DNA of 64,000 nt from Leptasterias polaris (lineage: Eukaryota > Echinodermata > Asteroidea > Forcipulatida > Asteriidae): positions 2,626,501 to 2,690,500 of the forward strand of contig JAZGTN010000003.1 in assembly GCA_037783415.1 (NCBI GenBank). The letters are read 5' to 3'. Under the pieces are notes generated by a model. The model was not told the origin of the DNA, made no database searches, and worked only from the letters and a program-made list of their open reading frames with translations. This document shows, piece after piece, positions 12,401 to 27,000 of the stretch (position 1 is the stretch's first letter; every line of letters begins with the position of its first letter). The position numbers and the translations under genes are program-made.

Positions 12401-15085
12401 AAAAGCAATGAAAGATACTAAACATTTGACCGATGAGCCTGCAGTTACTGTTAATGATAATATTGCACTCCAATTTGAAAACTCAGGAGCCAGAGAACAT
12501 AATACTTTAGAGAAAGATCAAGAACAAGTTTCGTCTGAAGCCGTGAAAATAATCCATGGTAATTGTATTGATGACGTCATACAGTACAAACAACAAAATC
12601 TTGAAATTATGCCCCAGGGTGCCGAGAAGCCACCGTCGGTCACAAATTCCAATATGAGTGAAAGTAAGGATGACAGGCAAGATGATTACAAGAGGCATTC
12701 ACAAGGCAATCACCATAGCAACCCTAACGCAGGAATAGATGCTGCCGAAATCCAAATCTCATCACATATTAAAAGACATGTTAAGGCTTCAGACTGTGAT
12801 TGTAATGCCTCAGGAAATGATTTGCAAATTGCCAATGACATAAATGAAGACAAAAACACCAGTGAAGAGAACCTTTCGTCTGCAGCAGTGAAAGGAAATA
12901 CACCAGATACAGGGGTACATCTGACAGAGAGTAGTAAGATTTATCCAGGTTGTCCTATTGTGGAAGAAGACATTAATAATTGCGTTGACTCTGCTGCAAC
13001 CAAATTTCAAAATATTCCGAGTGTAGGATTTGAAGCAGACAAAGCTGATGTAGTGAGGGAGAACTTTCTTGCATTCGTTCCAGGTGATAAAGCTGAATTC
13101 CCAGATCCTCTCCCCGCAGTGATGAACCAACTTGAGGAGTGGAATTTTGGATTCGATCAACCAGCCATTATCAGAAGTACCTCCTTAGAAGCTAACATGA
13201 ACTACCAGAGAAAGAAGCTACGGACACTCAGTGAAAGGAATACTCTGTACAGTGATGGGATGGAGCCTCTCTTGGCTGGCTTTGGGCGGGTCATCACAGA
13301 GCGTAGCAACGCCTCTACTGAGGGGTTTGGATCTTTTGGATCGGATGTGTTTCATCGACCCTTAACAGTGAAGCAAACACTGCAACAGGTTGCCTCAAAG
13401 TTGGAATGCCTTGTGCGACAGCGTAGTCTTGTTAGAATTCAGGATCAAGAAACTGAAGAAGACGTCAAAGTTCAACAGCGGAGAACAGCCAGTCTTGAGG
13501 AATCAATCAAAGAGATGCCGACACATTCCAGGAAAATATTAACAGATTTTGATCCTCGAGATAGAAGGAAGAAAGTGCTTTCTGGAGACAAGACAAAATA
13601 TAGTCCTCTGCAAGAAGATGAGGGTTATGAGGAAGTTAATTCTATTGATGAAAGCATTGTTGACATCAATGGCACCGAGAAAAATGAAACAAACTCGTCC
13701 AATGTCCCACAAAATAAAACAGCCCAAATAGATGGCAGATCAATTTCAAGTAAATCCCCATCTCATCACAATGTTTCCAGGCAAACTAAAACACCAACAG
13801 AAGAAATTTTTACTCAAAATATGAAAGGACATATAAAAACTCACTCCTTAGATCAAAATGGATCTTCCACTGTTGAAATTCAAACCAGCGTAACAAAACC
13901 TCCACCAGCTATAACAGACAAATCAAAGAAAAGAAAAAACTGGCAACGTCAGACATCATCTGGTCACCGGTCATCAAATTTTCTCACAGTTCCTTCATTC
14001 GGCTCCCTTAATGATTCTGTTGATTTGATTTCTGACGACAGTTCCGCTGACCGGTTGAGGTCAGTTTGGCACTTGATCGGAGGAAATGGAATCACTCCGA
14101 TGATAAAACAGAGACTTGAGCGTAACAAATTGCCTACAGAGTCCAAGAACTATTTAGTTTCCAGTCTCTCGGATGACTCCAATGGTAGTAGCATTGCTCT
14201 AAATGTAGGGGCTGAAGATTCTTATGAGTCATCAGAAGACCACCTGTACCCTGCGAATAATCCTAATGAGGATGTTGAATCTCTGAAAAAATCCAGGGGT
14301 GACACTGGTTCAGAATGTGAGTCAAATGTCGATGTATTTGTTGTTGACAACAGCTCTGTGCCTTTAAAGGACGTCAGAACAAAAGACCATCCAGTTATGA
14401 AGAGTTCACAGTCAGTGTCATCGTCATCTGAGAACAAAGAAGAAACTTTGCAAGTCTATGATCAAAATGCCACTCAGGAGCTTAATAGTAATAACATGAT
14501 ATCTGTGTTTGTTAACAGCGACCAAAATTTGCATATTCAAAGTGATGACAAACCGGACGAAACATCAAATTGTGTTTTCATAAGACTACAGCCCCCTAAT
14601 GGCATGAAACGGTCAATACATGGTACTGTTGCCCATTCGCAGTTTGTCCGATGTGAAAAATACCTAGACGTAGCGACATCTTCCAACGGGAAAGTTGATT
14701 TTATTGAAAGTGATGACGCTTCAACGTGTAAGTCTCATCAGGTTCCTACATTCCTCTCTGAGGTTCAGTTCCTTCCACGCTCTGATTCATCTAAGAGATC
14801 ATCATTCCAGATCTCTGATGACATTCCCTCTCAGGCAAGTGTCAGTTTGGATTGCCCATCCCCGGTGTCTTCGTCTCGCCTGTCACCAACGTTTGAGGAG
14901 ATATGTAACAAAGCTGGGCATCTTATGATCCAACTGCAAGACGCATTAGCGACTCGTGCATCACCGGCTGTTGAAACGTCCTCTCCTATAATGGAAAAGA
15001 AATGTGAAGATGCATTTGCAATTGAGGAAGACGACTTTGTGGAGGCAGGAGAGGAGGAGGAAGAGCAGGCGGCAGAGTTTGGAAG
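9497..15085 (+). CDS. Exon: serine-rich KRAP-like head
   Basis: The 5.6 kb exon is open from the acceptor at 9496 to a GTTTGT donor after 15085 (phase 2). Read-through would stop at 15170, giving a truncated form if the intron is retained. Numbering from the acceptor, RQRAAAWN lies near residue 18, ASVAKWVDQTR near 150 and the core ENVLIDLGF...IPARFL at about 272-293. The rest is low-complexity, rich in Ser, Asp, Glu and Asn, with many basophilic phosphosite-like motifs (RRSLKKAATVS, LRRTKSSDS) and an SNIP tetrapeptide (nt 11427-11438). It ends in an acidic run (EEDDFVEAGEEEEE). A 210-codon open frame on the other strand (11012-11644) is a shadow. Confidence 0.8.
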
Positions 15086-18000
15086 GTTTGTTAATTGTAA
15101 GATCAGGTATAGTCGGAAATTGTCTTGTTTAAAGGTGCTGTTGCTTGGGCTTCCCCTTGACAATTTTTGAAGTTTGAATTTAAGATTTGATTGTGTCAGC
15201 TTAAAATCAAATTCATTGTTGCTCAATTTTTTTATAACTTTTACTATAGCAATAACCCAATAATGAATGCACAACAAATTCCAGTTAGTCAAAGGTTACA
15301 TGCTCTTACCTCTTCTTGACATGTTTACTAACTGCATTATTTTGATGTGCATGTAGAAAGTTTGAATTTACACATTGTAAATTCAATTTACTTTATTATC
15401 CACAAAAACGGGAAATTCATTTCGGCCTTTATATCTATAATTTAAATTTACAAAAATTACAGTACGTAAAATGTTACCATTTCAGTTCAAAAATACATCA
15501 AAAAACCACAATACTTCTCTATATAAGAGGAATGACACAAAAAGTGTTGTCATAGATAACTCCCAATTCACTTCAAATGAAAGACAATAGTTGTTTGCAT
15601 TTTTCGAGATACTGTTTGTATAATGTTAACGCTGCTTCACTATGTTATTTATTTTTTAAGTGATGGTGAGACATTGGTTTTTGGAGCAAAATTTTTGTAT
15701 TTTCATTATCTTTGAATATTTCACTGACATGATAGGCTTTTGATTGTGAGTAAAACATGTAATAAACCACAAGGGAAACTGACAAGGTAAATTTACCCTT
15801 GTGGTTTACGACTTGATATTTGAAAAAGTCTCAGTCCCTTAAGGTGATCATTCTACTTCCACTTCTCAGGTTGTATTGTGAACTTGGGCAGGATCCCAGG
15901 CCATACGGTAGTATAAGTTGATATGGTTTCTGACTGGCACTCTGAACAAAGATATTGACAAAATATGGAGACCGCCAACATAGGGCTAGCTAGTGGATAA
16001 CTTAGTTGGGAGAGCACTGGCACTTAAAACCGGAGGTTAAAGGTTCAAACCCGAACCCATTCTAGTCAATTTTGCTTTGTTCACCCAACATTTACATTTG
16101 TATCCATTTACTCTTTGTTGATTCAAAGAGAGTAAGCACCAGCAGTTGCCACTATTGTCACTATTACCAATATTGTACCTTATATTGCTTCATGGAGAGT
16201 GAATTGACCAATAGCAATATTTGTGTACCTTATAATGCTTCATGGAGAGTGAACTGACCAATAGCAATATTTTTGTACCTTATAATGCTTCATGGAGAGT
16301 GAATTGACCAATAGCAATATTTTTGTACCTTATAATGCTTCATGGAGAGTGAACTGACCAATAGCAATATTTTTGTTTCTAACAAGACCAATGTGCACGT
16401 CACCTTAACTTTAAAATAATCAATTTCTAACAGCAGAGATAAGAATGAACCACTTTACTCTAAAGATGAGGATGGCATGGATACGCATCATGATGTCCCA
16501 AGAACAAAACCAGGAGGCAAGAAGAAGAAGAAGAGAGCAGTTAGAGAGAACAGCATCAAGACATCAACACCAAAGGCAAACCATGGTAGACATCAGGGCA
16601 ATGGTAATGTGGAGTTTCAAGATGGGCATGAGAGACCATCCGGTAATAACAACATGGCTACTATCAAGGAACTGGTGAGTTGTTTTACTATCTACATGTA
16701 GTTGACAAATAAAATCTCTATGTTCCCATTCACCATAGTAATAGACACAATCGATTACCAGAGTCATGTGACTCATAGTAGGCATACAGTGTAATCAAAC
16801 CAAGCAAGCAACACACAGTACACATGGAAAAATCATGGCTGCTTCTGAGTGCTTCTGCCGTCTTTTGCCATAGGCATAGGTGAGGAAGAAGCCACGCTTT
16901 TCCACGCACACTGGGCTTTGCTGCTTGGTTTGTTTACATTGTATAGCCACTATGAGTCACATCACTCCAGTTGCTGATTGCGTCTAGTGCCTTGCAACAA
17001 CCCATACCAGGGATTTCACATAACGTCACAATTGTCATATATTGTCAGCTCATGACTATGAGGTTGTTAGTACATTGTGTATGGATTTCATAAAGTTGGT
17101 TTTGCATATTATGGAGCTCCTGGTAAATTGAGTTTTGTTATCAAGAGTGGTCTCCCAAGTAACTGTTTGGCAAAAAGAAACATTCATTTTCTATTAGTAA
17201 ACTAGTTATTTGTGAATTTTGATTTGTTTTTAAATTTCATACTCACTTTTCATTTAACAACCTTTTGATCATTATGGATATGAAATTGCAATAAATGACC
17301 TTATAGCATTGAGCCAACATTGAGGGTTTTCATGATCAGTCCCTAGTTACTAATTGCGTGGGTTTCCCTGGAATAATTCTCTGGGGTTTTCCTCCCACAT
17401 CTAAAACTGAGATTTCCATCCTTGTCTTCTCTCCATGGGTTTTTTGGCTAGTATAATTTCTAGATTTTCTAGGAGTACTTGGCTTCACAACCGGAATTAA
17501 TAAATAGATAAAATAAATGTTCATAATTTTGACCAGAAACATCATGAATTCTCTTTTGTCACCCATTACCCAGCGTGCAACAGAGACAAAGATGAAGAGA
17601 AAGCTGGATGAATTGGAGTCAAGCTTCGAGGAAATTTCCACCAAAAAGCAGGTGAGCATTATCTGAGGTTTTTGGTTAAAGTAATGCTACATCTTTTCTT
17701 CTTCTTGAAGAGTTCACTTTCATCTACTGTTTGCAAGAAATTTATTATTGGTTTTGGGGTGAGTGCATTCACTCCATTCCTCAAGTTTTCACTGTTCACT
17801 GTGACAGTAGGTACATGTGTAGTGTTGATTTTTGTTTATCAAAGACTGCATTCACTTCAATCTATTTGTTTGCAAAGCAATATATCATAAACAGAAGTTG
17901 ATAAGTATTGGGGAAGAAATAACTTATTCCAGTTGTCTAATTTTCAAGACACTTCGCAAAGGATTGTTACAGCATTGGCTTTTCAAAAGATCGTTCGATT

Positions 18001-21000
18001 CTAAAATACTTCTCTAAATTAATACTAGTAATGATAATACTCAGTTCTTACACTGCGCTTTATCTATGGGTGTCTCGAAGTGCTTAATATTTCTCAATGA
18101 CAGGGGCCAATTTCATGGAGCTGCTTAAGCACAAAATTTGCTTAAGCACGAAAAAAGCTTGCTTATTATACTCGTGTTATTGGCCAAAACTCCATGCGAT
18201 GTACATTGCTCGTGACTTGTATTTAGCTGTTGTTTAGTTAGCATAACAATCGAGTGGAGTATTGGCCGGTAATCTGGTTTTACTAAGCAAGGTTTTTTGG
18301 TGCTTAAGCAAATTTTGTGCTTAAGCAGAGCCATGAAATTGGGCCCAGCTGGTATACAACATTTATTAATTATGAAACCCAATTATATACAGTGTGCATG
18401 GTGTGTGTAGCACCTTGTAAGCGTTTACAAGGTGATGCGATGCAGTCTGCTGTCAACCCCTTTTCTTAACAATAAGCGTCCTTTAAAAAAAAGTTGTTTT
18501 CTTCTTATGCATTACACAACAAACAAGACCTCTGGCTTTGCATCCAACCAAAATGACAAAGCAATTATGATTAAGTGTCTTGCTCAAGGGCACATAAGTG
18601 CCTTGACTGGGACCCGAACACTACACTCTAAAAATGAACAGTGGTTTTGGCAACTTATAATAAACTAGACATACATTTTTGTTGCATAACAAAAACGAGG
18701 TGTTCGGCATGATATTAAAATTTTGGTCGTAATAAATCCCAGCTTGAATTCATGCAAGCTTAGTTTCAGCTTGTCCAAGAATTTATTTATCTGCATAAAG
18801 ATCTTGTAAAACTGCTCATTGAAGGTGAAGTCATGTTACACTTAATGACGTCATCGTGATGTGAACTAAATTTGTGGATGTAACACATCCCAACTTGAAT
18901 ATGTGCAAAGTTTCACCTTGATCACCAAAGTTGTTCTTTACATGTAGATCTCGTAAAAAACTACCTTTATGGTAATGTAACGTGACAAATGATGACGTCG
19001 TGAAGACGTCAGTCCATATTTCAACCATAAATGACCTTCCAAGCCTTTTGCAAAACAAAATTTGATTGCAGCTTGTTTTGTTATAAAGATATGCAACAAG
19101 TGGTAACAAATGTTTAAAAAAAGTGAAAAATAACATGATGATGTCATCATTACGTGACTTCAGGATTTAGCTGTCAATGTCATTGTCTAACAATACACCA
19201 AGTCGGTCGAACTTAGGGTTTTGTAGATACACGGCTTCAAAAAGTGCACCTTTAAGGCTTTATCACATGACACATGATGACGTCATCAATCTACAACTTC
19301 ACACATTTTTGTCTGCATGAAGGTCATTAAGTATACGAATTATGAAACGATTATCATAATTTTGCCACAGATATCTAGTTAAAGTGTATTTTGAACTGTT
19401 TCTAACCTGCCGCTAGAGCGCGCTCTTGGTATTTATGACGTCACTGGTCCTATTATTTAAAACCGGACCCTTGCTGGACTATAAAATCATTGAAAACAAC
19501 TCCCCAAAAATTCTCATTTTTACATTACAAGGCACTTCCGGTTTCTACCGAAAGTAGAGGTCAAGTAATGTCACGCACACATTGAGAAAATAAGAAATAC
19601 ATTACCTTGGTATAATCTCGCAAAAATGCAACCTACGGTCTCATGTCCTTGATTTGATATGGATTTTCAAAGATTTAAAAAAATAAACTGACAGCCAAAA
19701 ATCATACCATGATCAAATTATCCTATTCGTAATTAAAAATCAAACCACCACTTGTCAAGTAATGGACAAAATATATGACAATTACTGTACAGGAAGTAAA
19801 TTGCGACGTTTTTTGTAAACGATGATATTGACATTTATTTTCATTACCGTGTCTGAGAGACATACTCAGCGGGCCTAGAACGCCTTCGTGAGGCATGGTC
19901 ACGTCGATCAACGTGCCGTCGGTCTCGATGTTGGATGAGAAGCGAACCAATTTCGATCTTTTTCAGATTCAGTTTAAGTCAGTTATTAAACGTCATACAT
20001 ATTACTAAATCAGGTGGACATCTCAGTGAGAACTCCTCTTTTGTTCGTTGTTTACCATCAAACCATCAGACGGGCAAAAGGGAAATCACTTTACGTTTAA
20101 CTTCGCACAAGTTTTTAGCGATAAACTCATCGTACCAAACACTATGTATTGTTCGATGACCTTTGACAAGTCCAAACTTGCAGCCATAATAGTACTGCAT
20201 GGCTGCGTCTTCACACAAGCCTCGTGGACTTATGACACTGTGATCAATGGGGCAGCCAGCCACAGCGCTGTGTACATAGTTAACATGCAGGTCAATACAT
20301 ACGTGGGCTTTATCGTCTGATTTTGAAGAAAAAATACAAAGGCAAACTTTGACCTTCCGGTACGACCAGAAGGAGAGGTCATACGATTTTGACGTAAACT
20401 TTTCAAATGTAGCCCCAGTCTTGATCTATTCGATGCTCAATTATGAACATCATAGTTGTAAAATTCAAAGACATACAGCGTATAGCAAATGGTCACTTTT
20501 TAAACTTAAAAACCTTGTAATTTGACACCTGATGACGTCATCATGACGTCACTGAAGCGGTTTCATCTCTTAATGGTTATCTAACTATATGTAAAGTTTC
20601 AAGTTTATATGAGCTTGGGAAGTGTGCTTTTCTTAGCGGACAATCGCGGGGGATAAGTAAAAGTAAGAAGAACTAGACTTAACTTTTTGTTGTATAACAA
20701 AAAGAAGGTGTTCGGAATGACGTTCAATTTGGTAGTAACACATCCCAGTTTGAATACATGTAAGCTACATTTCAGCTTGACCAAGCATACTACTCAGTAT
20801 ATAGCTCTTGAACCTGCACCTTTAAGGTGACGTCATGTCACACTCGATGACGTCATCGTGATGTGAACAAATTTGTTGGATGTAACATATCACAACTTGG
20901 ATACATGCACAGTTTCAGCTTGATTACCCAAGTCGTTCTGTACTTATAAATCTTGTAAGAACTTGCAGTGGCTCAAATTTAATTGAAAAAATTGGTAAAC

Positions 21001-24000
21001 ATGACTCTGTTAGAAATTTGTACGATAAGTTTTTATCAAAAGTTAGTGAATGAAACAAGAGTTTCTTCCTTCCATTGTTTAAACCCAATAAAGTTATAAC
21101 TTTTTCCGTGCAATTTGGACTTTATGTATTACATACTGAAGTACCTACTCATATCACGCATAGAACTGAAGCAGCACAATGACCTCACTATGTCCCGAGT
21201 TTACATTAATCCACTAATCCCAAAATGTTTGTAGCGCCCGCTAGAGTTGACTTTTGAATTGCGAGTTTATTTACTTAAATGGTGTTTGGACGGCCATTGG
21301 ATGGAAGTATAATGTTTCTTGATATGATCGGCTGGTTCCCTTTACTTGTTTTTATAATGATCACATAACAATTATGAAATAATCGTGTACGATTTTTTTC
21401 ACAACAATGCTTACATGTTTAGAATGATAGAACATAAGAATCAAGTGTTTGACGGGCGTGAGGGCATCGATCTGCATGCTAGTTTCCATGGTAGTCGCTT
21501 TGGAATCAAAACCCATTATTTTTGAATGATTATCCACTTGATTACAATCCTAAAGATGTTATTCAAAATAATAAATAAAGCCGCCACACTTCCTGTGTAT
21601 ACGAATGCAACAATTAAAAAGTCGTTATTTATCGACAAAATTGGACCTGAGTATTTCCCTTCTTTTCTCAGTCTCATTTGCACGGGAGAGAACAATATTA
21701 ATCGGTCAAAAACTGAAGTATAACAAGGCACTTCTTGTTTCGACCGGAAGTAGAGGTAACGTAATGTCACACACACAATACAAAAATAAGACCTAAATTA
21801 ATTTGGTATAATCCCGCAAAAAGCAACCTACGGTCTCATGTCCGTGATTTGATATGGAAGTTCAAACATTACAAAATTAATATTTAAAAACCTTGTAATT
21901 TGACATCCGATGAAGTCATGATGATATCACTGCAGCGGTGTCATCTACCTATGCATATCTAACTATGTGTGAAGATTAAAGTTTATGCGAGCTTAGGAAG
22001 TGTCTTTTTTTATTGGACAATCTTGAGGGAAAAGAAGACGACGAGATATGAATTCATGAAATGTTCAACTTTTGGTTAAAAAGCACACGATCAAAAGCCT
22101 AGCATTTGTTTGTTAATGAGGTTTGCATGGACGGCTGTTTTAGAGACTAACAAAGCGTATTGTCAAAAGCAGGTTGCGCGAACCTTGAACAGAGACTAGA
22201 CCACAAGCATGTTTGATGGACTTTGAACCTTGCGGATGATTTGCTCAACGTATACACACACTACGTGATAAAAAACAGTAAACTGGTTTAGTTCGCGTAG
22301 TGTGTGTGTAGCCCGTGGTTTGACAGCGGGTCAATAAATACACGTAATAATTGGTCAATATTTCTAATATTTGTATAAAAAAAAGGAATGACGTCATCAT
22401 GTTGTTTCTTTAGATTTACGTTGTCACTATCACTGTCTTTCAACATGCCAAGTTTCAACTCAGTCGAATTTGTGGTTTTGTAGATACACGGCTTCAAAAA
22501 GTAAACCTTTAAGGCGATACCACGTGACACATGATGACGTCATCAATATAAAACTTCACACATATGTTGTCTGCATAAAGGTCATTATATATACCAATTT
22601 TGAAACGATTATCATAAACTTCGCCACAGACATCTAGTAAAAGTGTATTTTTAACAGTTTTCAACCTGCCGCTAGAGGGCGCTCTTGACTTTTATGACGT
22701 CACTTATCTTATTTTGTTAAACCAGACTCTTGCTCGACTATAACACCGTTAAAAAAAACTTCAAAAAGTGTGCCACTTTTAAATTACAAGGCACTTCCTG
22801 TTTCTTCCTGTTTCGACCGGAAGTAGAGGTCATGTGAGGTCACGCACACGACAAAAAATAAAGACCTATATGACCTAAGTATGATCCCGCATAAAACAAC
22901 CGACGGTCTCTTAAGTGTGATTTGTTACAGAATTTCAAAGATTAATTTATTTTTTTCTAAAAACCTTGTAATTTGACACCTGATGACGTCATCATGACGT
23001 AAATGAAACGGTTTCGTCTCCTAATGGTTATCTAACTATGGTAAAAATTTCAAGTTTATATGAGCTTGGGAAGTGTGCTTTTGTTAGCGGACAAGGGACG
23101 GCCAGAAGAAGAAGACGAAGTTAAAAAAAAAAAAAAAAACGAACAATAACAAGAGGTGTTCGGAGCTACGCTCCGCTCCGAACACCTAAAAAAACGGAAC
23201 AAAAACAAGAGGTGTTCCGGGCGGAGTGCCCGAACACCTAATTAATTTAAAACAATTGCATGTGTTCATGCTTTCCAGGTTGCCTTGAGTGATCTGAAAA
23301 ATCTGAGGGATGCTGTCCACCGCAACAAGAGAGATATCCAAAAAGCTGAGGAGATTACCAGAGAAAGTATGGAGAGAGCTGATGGAATGAGGTATGAACC
23401 AGGATAGATCCAGAGGGTGGGGAGGGGGAGATCAAATCCAAAGGGCGTGGTGGTGGTGGTCAGGGGAACAGCTAAACATTGCAACAAGAGACATTCCGTG
23501 ATTTGGTCTCACTCCTAAGCCTTCCTTCTCACCCTCATAATTTCCAAAGCATATAATAAATAAAGTCAAGCTTTCCCTTCAGAAAACAATAGTGGTAAGA
23601 AGTGGCTTGTTTTAAAATACCTATCTGCTGCAAATGGCCGCAAGATTTGAACTATTTCCAAATGTCTTGTCCCGAGTTTTCACTTCAATATTCCTATTTT
23701 TAGATAATAGTTACTTTTCAAAAGTAAAAATAAAAGTTTTGCATTGTAATTTCATAAATTTTTAATGGAAAAGTTGCGTGAAACAAATCATAAAAACTCG
23801 TGAAACTGGTGATGAAAAAAAGGAATGATCTCTTAAGAGATAAGCAAATGAGAAGTAATTTTGTGGAATTCGATTTAACATGCTGTGATTCTTGTCCCTC
23901 TATCTGTAGGTCAGAATTAATGGTGTTGGAATACCAACGAGACCAAGCTAGGAGAGAACTGCAGGATTTAGAGCAATCTATTGATACAGTGAGTCAACCT

Positions 24001-27000
24001 AAAGGACCCAGTGTACCTGAGGAAGAGAAGAATGGGTTGGATAATAATAACAGTCTGATGGGTTTCTCTCCAAAAGAGGTAGATATTATTGCATTCATGT
24101 TTATTTCAGTTTCAGAGCTCGATTTCACAAAGCACCAAGAATAATTTTCAGATGAGCTGTCAATATCACCATAGTGATTTGTATTGTGACATCACACTTT
24201 GCTTAGCAAATGAGATTGATACACAGTTCAAGATCAATCTTAGCTTCTTGTGAAATAGGCCCAAGGACTCATAATTTGGTAAAATTCGAAAATATCTGGA
24301 TGATAACACTACCGTTCGGCTGGTGCATGCATTCGTTACATCACGACTCGATGCCTGCAACTCACTGCTCTATGGTTTGCCTGAAAATGAAATATCTAAA
24401 CTCCAGCGTGTTCAGAATGCTGCTGCGCGTCTGGTTCTACGTACATCTCGCAGAACACATATCTCACCACTCCTACATCAGCTTCACTGGTTACCGGTTA
24501 GGAAAAGAATCACCTTCAAAATTTTGTTAATAACATACAAGGCCATACATGGACACGCCCCTCACTATATAACCGATCTGGTTGAGCTCTACACCCCAGC
24601 CCGGACTTTGCGTTCATCTATTGAAGTCCGCATTCAGCCTTCATGCGCAAGACCACGCACTAAGTTCTACGGAGAGCGAACTTTCTCCCATGCTGCAGCT
24701 TATCAGTGGAATCACCTGCCGACCAACCTTCGTCAAGCAGAATCACTGAACACTTTCAAAACTCCTCAAGACTCACTTATTTTCGACTTAAGTAATTTTT
24801 GTGTGTTTATAAGTGCAGCCATTGCTTTGTTTTATGAATGCTTGGGGGACTTTTAGACAATTTGTGTTCTTCTTTTTAAACCTACTTTTAGTCTAGCTTG
24901 CTTCCGTGTTTAATTACTTGGCTACATTATGTACACTTTTTAGTATTTTAAATTGTTTTATTTGTATATTGTTTTGGTATTTTATTGTAGAGGTTTCTTA
25001 GTCTTTTGTAAGGCGCTTTGAGGTATTTTTACATAAGGCGCCATATAAATGCATTTTATTATTATTATTATTATTATAATTCAAAGTACCATCAAGATTT
25101 TGCACCAGAACAGTCTGTTTTAAAGAGGGGCTCCAAAGGTGAAATTCAGTTTTGTGATCCACCCATTTAGAGTCCTTATGGGAATGAAAAACTAAATTTC
25201 AGTCTCTAATTTCAGGTTGAAACTGCATACAAAATGATTGCCATTGTGTTTGATACTCTAGCCAAAATCCAAAAAGGTTCGATAAAGCCAAGTTTGAAAT
25301 ACATGGTCTGTACTTTTTTTACAGATAAATTTTAGTTTATTCCTGAGTTTTGATGACTGCCACAAGAATTCCTCTTTGGAAAGTACAGACCCATTTGTTT
25401 TTTATGTCCGTCATGTTTCAAATTTCACTCTGAAAAAGTGTCAAAATAAAATGGCATTTTAAACCACTTGAATGCGAGGTTAGAGACTTGCAATTTTTCA
25501 CCCACTTTCCTAAGGACTCAAGCTATTGGAAAATTAGTGCATGAGCTCTTCTTTAAAGACAGCCGTTGACATTATTGTTATTATAGTAACACATGAAAAT
25601 TTGTGTTTATTTTTTTAATTTTTATTATAATTTGTTTTTAATGGAAGTTTGCCCCAAAAAACGCTTAAAGCCACTCGTGGTAAGGGCTACAAGAAGACAA
25701 ATATTAAGGATGAAAATAAGTCCAGGTATCAAAATTGTGGGGCTTGTAGGTTTGAATCCCACTCGCCAGTTTGCCAGTGGTTTTCTTTATTTGTTTTTCA
25801 TACGTAGTACTCGGAAAGCACTGAGTGCAGTGTAGGGAAAACAAATAGTAATTGTATTTTTAATCCCGATGCAATCATTACATTTATTATAAACTTCAAA
25901 CAGCTTCAGCTTTATATAAGGTGAACTTGAGCATAAAAATTAAAAAAGATGCACTTATTTGCATATTTGGTTTGTACACTTCATAGGCCTTTAATGTAAA
26001 CATTTCCTCCATGATACATTGTAAAAGAAATCGTATTTCAGATGCGACTTCTTGCTATTTATAAGAAAAGTCTCAATTTCATAGAGCTACTTATTTTAAG
26101 CAAAAATTAGCAGGATACCAATTACAGTTGGTACACATATAAGGGTATTATGGCTGGTAACCTTATTCTGGTAAGCATTTTTTCTGTTGTGCTTATCTAG
26201 TTTTTGTGTTTAAGCAGCTCTGTGAAATTGAGCCCTCATGTCAATGGAAATTCAAACAGGAAAACAGTTACCGTAATTTCCGGAATATAAACCGCCCGGC
26301 GTATAAACCGCAATGCTCCAAAATATGGAAAAAATATTTAGGTGTCAGCGTATAAACCGCGCGGGCGTATAAACCGCGGCCAAAATGTTTTAAAAAACTA
26401 ACCTCAAAACACGGAAGTGAAGTTCGCAAAACTGCGTATGGTAAGCTTTGGCGATATTGCTTTTTTTCATTCACGATACATCGTCAAAAATATATCGCGA
26501 TATTCGATGATATCGCGGTTAATTTGTGACGTGAGTTGATGAGGGAACCCACTTCAGATTTAAAAATAGTGTTAAAACTGAAGTGCCGCGAATTGGTTAT
26601 TGATGTAAGGAAATTTGATAAAGGCTGTAAGGCTCTCCATTCTAGCCATGGTTTTATTCTTCATGTTACCCGAAGCACCACGAGCGCAATTGGCACAGGC
26701 TGATTGGCTGATTCCGGACCGGCCGCTTTCCGATTGGCCGATCGCGCGAATAATTATGACGTATTGCTTCTCACAGCTTTCGGATTGGCCGATCGCGTGA
26801 ATAATTATGACGTAGTGCTTCTCACAGCTTTCCGATTGGCAGATCGCGTGAATAATTATGACGTAGTGCTTCTCGCAGCACTGCCATAGTATTCATCACC
26901 TCGATCCCGCAGATGTGCTTGCATGCTCCTAACGTGGTAAACTTTATAGTTAGGGGGTGAAGGAATGGCGGCGTGTAGCTGTGGGAACGAAAAGGCAAGG

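Larger units (their letters stand above)
18665..23245. mobile_element. CRE-rich repeat block, at least 2-3 partial copies of a ~2 kb unit
   Basis: Copy starts at 18665 and 20671 share TAACAAAAA...AGGTGTTCGG. Segments recur in order: 19134-19545 matches 22382-22800; the AAGGCACTTCC...GGAAGTAGAGGT block occurs at about 19530, 21725 and 22790; AACCTTGTAATTTGACA occurs at about 20510, 21890 and 22965. TGACGTCA palindromes occur about a dozen times. The block ends in two hairpins with CCGAACACCT, the complement of the AGGTGTTCGG start. No coding region. Class not assigned. Confidence 0.75.

Noticed and set aside
18665..23245. Possible CRISPR-like array because of regularly recurring TGACGTCA words
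   Set aside because: Spacing is irregular, copies align along their whole length as a transposon-like unit, and the context is eukaryotic.
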